34,958 bases of DNA from an uncultured Pirellulaceae bacterium (GTDB lineage Bacteria > Planctomycetota > Planctomycetia > Pirellulales > Pirellulaceae): assembly GCA_937967505.1 (NCBI GenBank), contig CALCJM010000063.1, positions 1 through 34,958 on the forward strand, in the 5' to 3' direction. Within the stretch, counting starts at the first letter, position 1. The number at the start of each line of letters is the position of its first letter. Both the position numbers and the translations under genes were made by a program. The notes under the pieces are model-generated. The model was not told the DNA's origin. It worked only from the letters and a program-made list of their open reading frames with translations, and ran no database searches. Below are positions 33,588 through 34,958 of the stretch, one piece after another.

Positions 33588-34958
33588 CTATGTCGAAGGC
33601 ACGCGGGCTTGCGAGGCAAGCTCAATCGCAGTTTGAATTCCAGCTTGCACTTCATTGAAAATTGGAACGTTGATGCCTTCACCTACTTCCAAAGTCGCTG
33701 CAAAGCCATACTTAATTGCCTGATTTAGTGTGCCAGCATCCGCACGGCAATTTACCTTTAGCAAAAGCTGATCGCCGTTTGCGATCACAATTGCATCTTC
33801 GCCCTCAAATACCTCGTGTTGTACCGTGCCTCGACGAGCTGCACGGTACTCGGCATTCATTCTATGGGGCGTCAGCCTTTTGTTAGGGACTTCAAACCAA
33901 AGGCTTGCGTTGCGGTATTTTTGATTTGTCGGGACAATCGGCGACATCCAACCGAGCGTGGCGGTGAGTCGTCTTCGAGTCGTCTTTGAACCAAGAGACG
34001 GAGGCAACGGAAAACCAAAAACATGCCCCTTGCCGTCGGTGAGTTCACCAAATCCAAAAACAGTCGCTCTTTGTTCTGTACATTCGACAAGACGGCTAAC
34101 GTCTGGCATGCCATACCCCAACCATCGGCCTATCCAATGTTTAATTGAATTCCCGTTTGTTTGTTCTGCGAGCAACTCGCGAAGCCGCTCTCCGGTGTCA
34201 TCCCATGAACAAGCATGTACAACAAGAGTTTTCAGAAGTGAAGCTAGGAAAGGGCTAGGGTCGGTTTCCGCGGCTTGTTCGCCAAGCAGCTCTAGCAATT
34301 CATCGTGGCAAATTCCTAAGTGGCGACTAACCAAGGCGGCTGAATTACTAGTACCTGAGCCAAAAGTAGTTTTACTGTTATCTCCCGGAGTTGTTCCGGG
34401 GGCCGCGAAAAGGCTCCCGGGGGCAGTTCGTCTTTGTAAAAACGTCAACGCGTTTGCAAGAGTGTAGTTATAAAGAGTCCGCCCACCCGGAAACGACAAA
34501 TCGGGTTTAATCGAACGCCGATGCCCACCACCAAATGAAGATGTCGGACTAGGCAGCGGTGACGTAAAGACATCGACGAGCCTGCCGTATTGATTTGGCG
34601 TCGAATTGTCTCCATGGATTGAGTTTACAGTTAAACCGTTGATTGATTCCGCCGGGGAAAAGATGCGTCGATTTCTTGAATCGTTGTACAAGCTTCGAAT
34701 CACGCAGCGTTCTTTTTCGTTTTGCGAAAGTTGATTGAACTCAGTTTCGTTGATTCCAAGTTCGATATCTTCCAGTTGGTTTCCGGCGCTAACAACAAAA
34801 AGCACATCGTACTTGACACTAAGGACCGATCGGGAAATTAGTGTCGGAGAATTTTGGTAAAACGCATAGACTGATCTTTTCCGTTTCGCTCGCTGATTCC
34901 CCATGAGGCCAAGGATGGCGTTTAAATTTATAGAAACTTCAGAAATCGAACAGTCGTT
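33588..34958 (-). CDS. Subtilase (peptidase S8) family protein, C-terminal part (cut by window edge)
   Basis: The reading frame runs from the stop at 33588 to the window end without a stop. An ATG at 34904 exists, but coding continues above it (VSINLNAILGL resembles the INLSLG strand of subtilases), so the true start is outside. Subtilase motifs seen are YDVLFVVSAGNQ (oxyanion-hole Asn), SPAESINGLTVNSI, IKPDLSFPGG and GSGTSNSAALVS, which holds the catalytic Ser. The catalytic Asp and His would lie beyond the edge. After the Ser come about 270 further residues, including a beta-rich C-terminal region. The sequence is visibly AT-richer than its neighbours. Long cytoplasmic subtilases of this sort can pair with AAA ATPases (IetS type); this is a suggestion only. 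Confidence 0.8.
   Translation of the reverse strand, partial: NDCSISEVSINLNAILGLMGNQRAKRKRSVYAFYQNSPTLISRSVLSVKYDVLFVVSAGNQLEDIELGINETEFNQLSQNEKERCVIRSLYNDSRNRRIFSPAESINGLTVNSIHGDNSTPNQYGRLVDVFTSPLPSPTSSFGGGHRRSIKPDLSFPGGRTLYNYTLANALTFLQRRTAPGSLFAAPGTTPGDNSKTTFGSGTSNSAALVSRHLGICHDELLELLGEQAAETDPSPFLASLLKTLVVHACSWDDTGERLRELLAEQTNGNSIKHWIGRWLGYGMPDVSRLVECTEQRATVFGFGELTDGKGHVFGFPLPPSLGSKTTRRRLTATLGWMSPIVPTNQKYRNASLWFEVPNKRLTPHRMNAEYRAARRGTVQHEVFEGEDAIVIANGDQLLLKVNCRADAGTLNQAIKYGFAATLEVGEGINVPIFNEVQAGIQTAIELASQARVPST

Overview
The window looks like a chromosomal segment of a planctomycete, probably of the Pirellulales group. This is inferred from the gene families present: DUF1570, DUF1080, DUF2760 with Hsp70 pairs, Tat-exported Gfo/Idh/MocA oxidoreductases, SUMF1-domain proteins, NfeD pairs and a SUFU-domain protein. 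Many genes also lack a Shine-Dalgarno sequence, and large palindromic repeats lie between genes. No rRNA, tRNA or CRISPR array was seen.

Layout. 1-1110 (minus): two exported or membrane-anchored proteins, the second cut by the window edge. 1755-3727 (plus): a membrane-anchored coiled-coil protein with its terminator, then a fumarylacetoacetate-hydrolase family enzyme. 3771-9115 (minus): a tightly coupled cluster of DUF2760, a divergent Hsp70, and a second divergent Hsp70 carrying a C-terminal DUF3731-type region. 9218-13475 (minus): a SUMF1-domain protein, a Tat-exported oxidoreductase, a Tat-exported sugar isomerase/epimerase and a DUF4177-like lipoprotein. 13620-17355 (plus): a SUFU-domain protein and a secreted DUF1570 metallopeptidase with a lectin-like tail.

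17424-24320 (plus) is a histidine operon and the most notable part of the window. It begins with a probable promoter, a 15-codon leader peptide carrying five His codons (MIQNTQHHRHHHFLF), and a perfect 12-bp intrinsic terminator hairpin with a competing upstream segment. That is the layout of a classical his attenuator. Then come hisG, a hisC-hisB gene fusion, hisH, hisF, a hisIE gene whose N-terminal domain resembles that of fungal HIS4, and hisD. The order hisIE then hisD, 1 bp apart, mirrors the domain order of the fungal trifunctional protein. hisA and the histidinol-phosphatase gene are absent here.

24326-24750 holds a 171-bp tandem repeat with internal inverted repeats. 24917-25759 (plus) is a secreted DUF1080 protein. 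25805-30555 (minus) is an operon of long NfeD, short NfeD and lepA. 30774-32222 (plus) is a PhoR-like histidine kinase. 32712-33002 (plus) is a small antibiotic-biosynthesis-monooxygenase-like protein. 33048-33545 carries two copies of a 150-bp inverted-repeat element. The window ends in a truncated, AT-richer subtilase gene that may belong to a transferred, possibly defence-related module.
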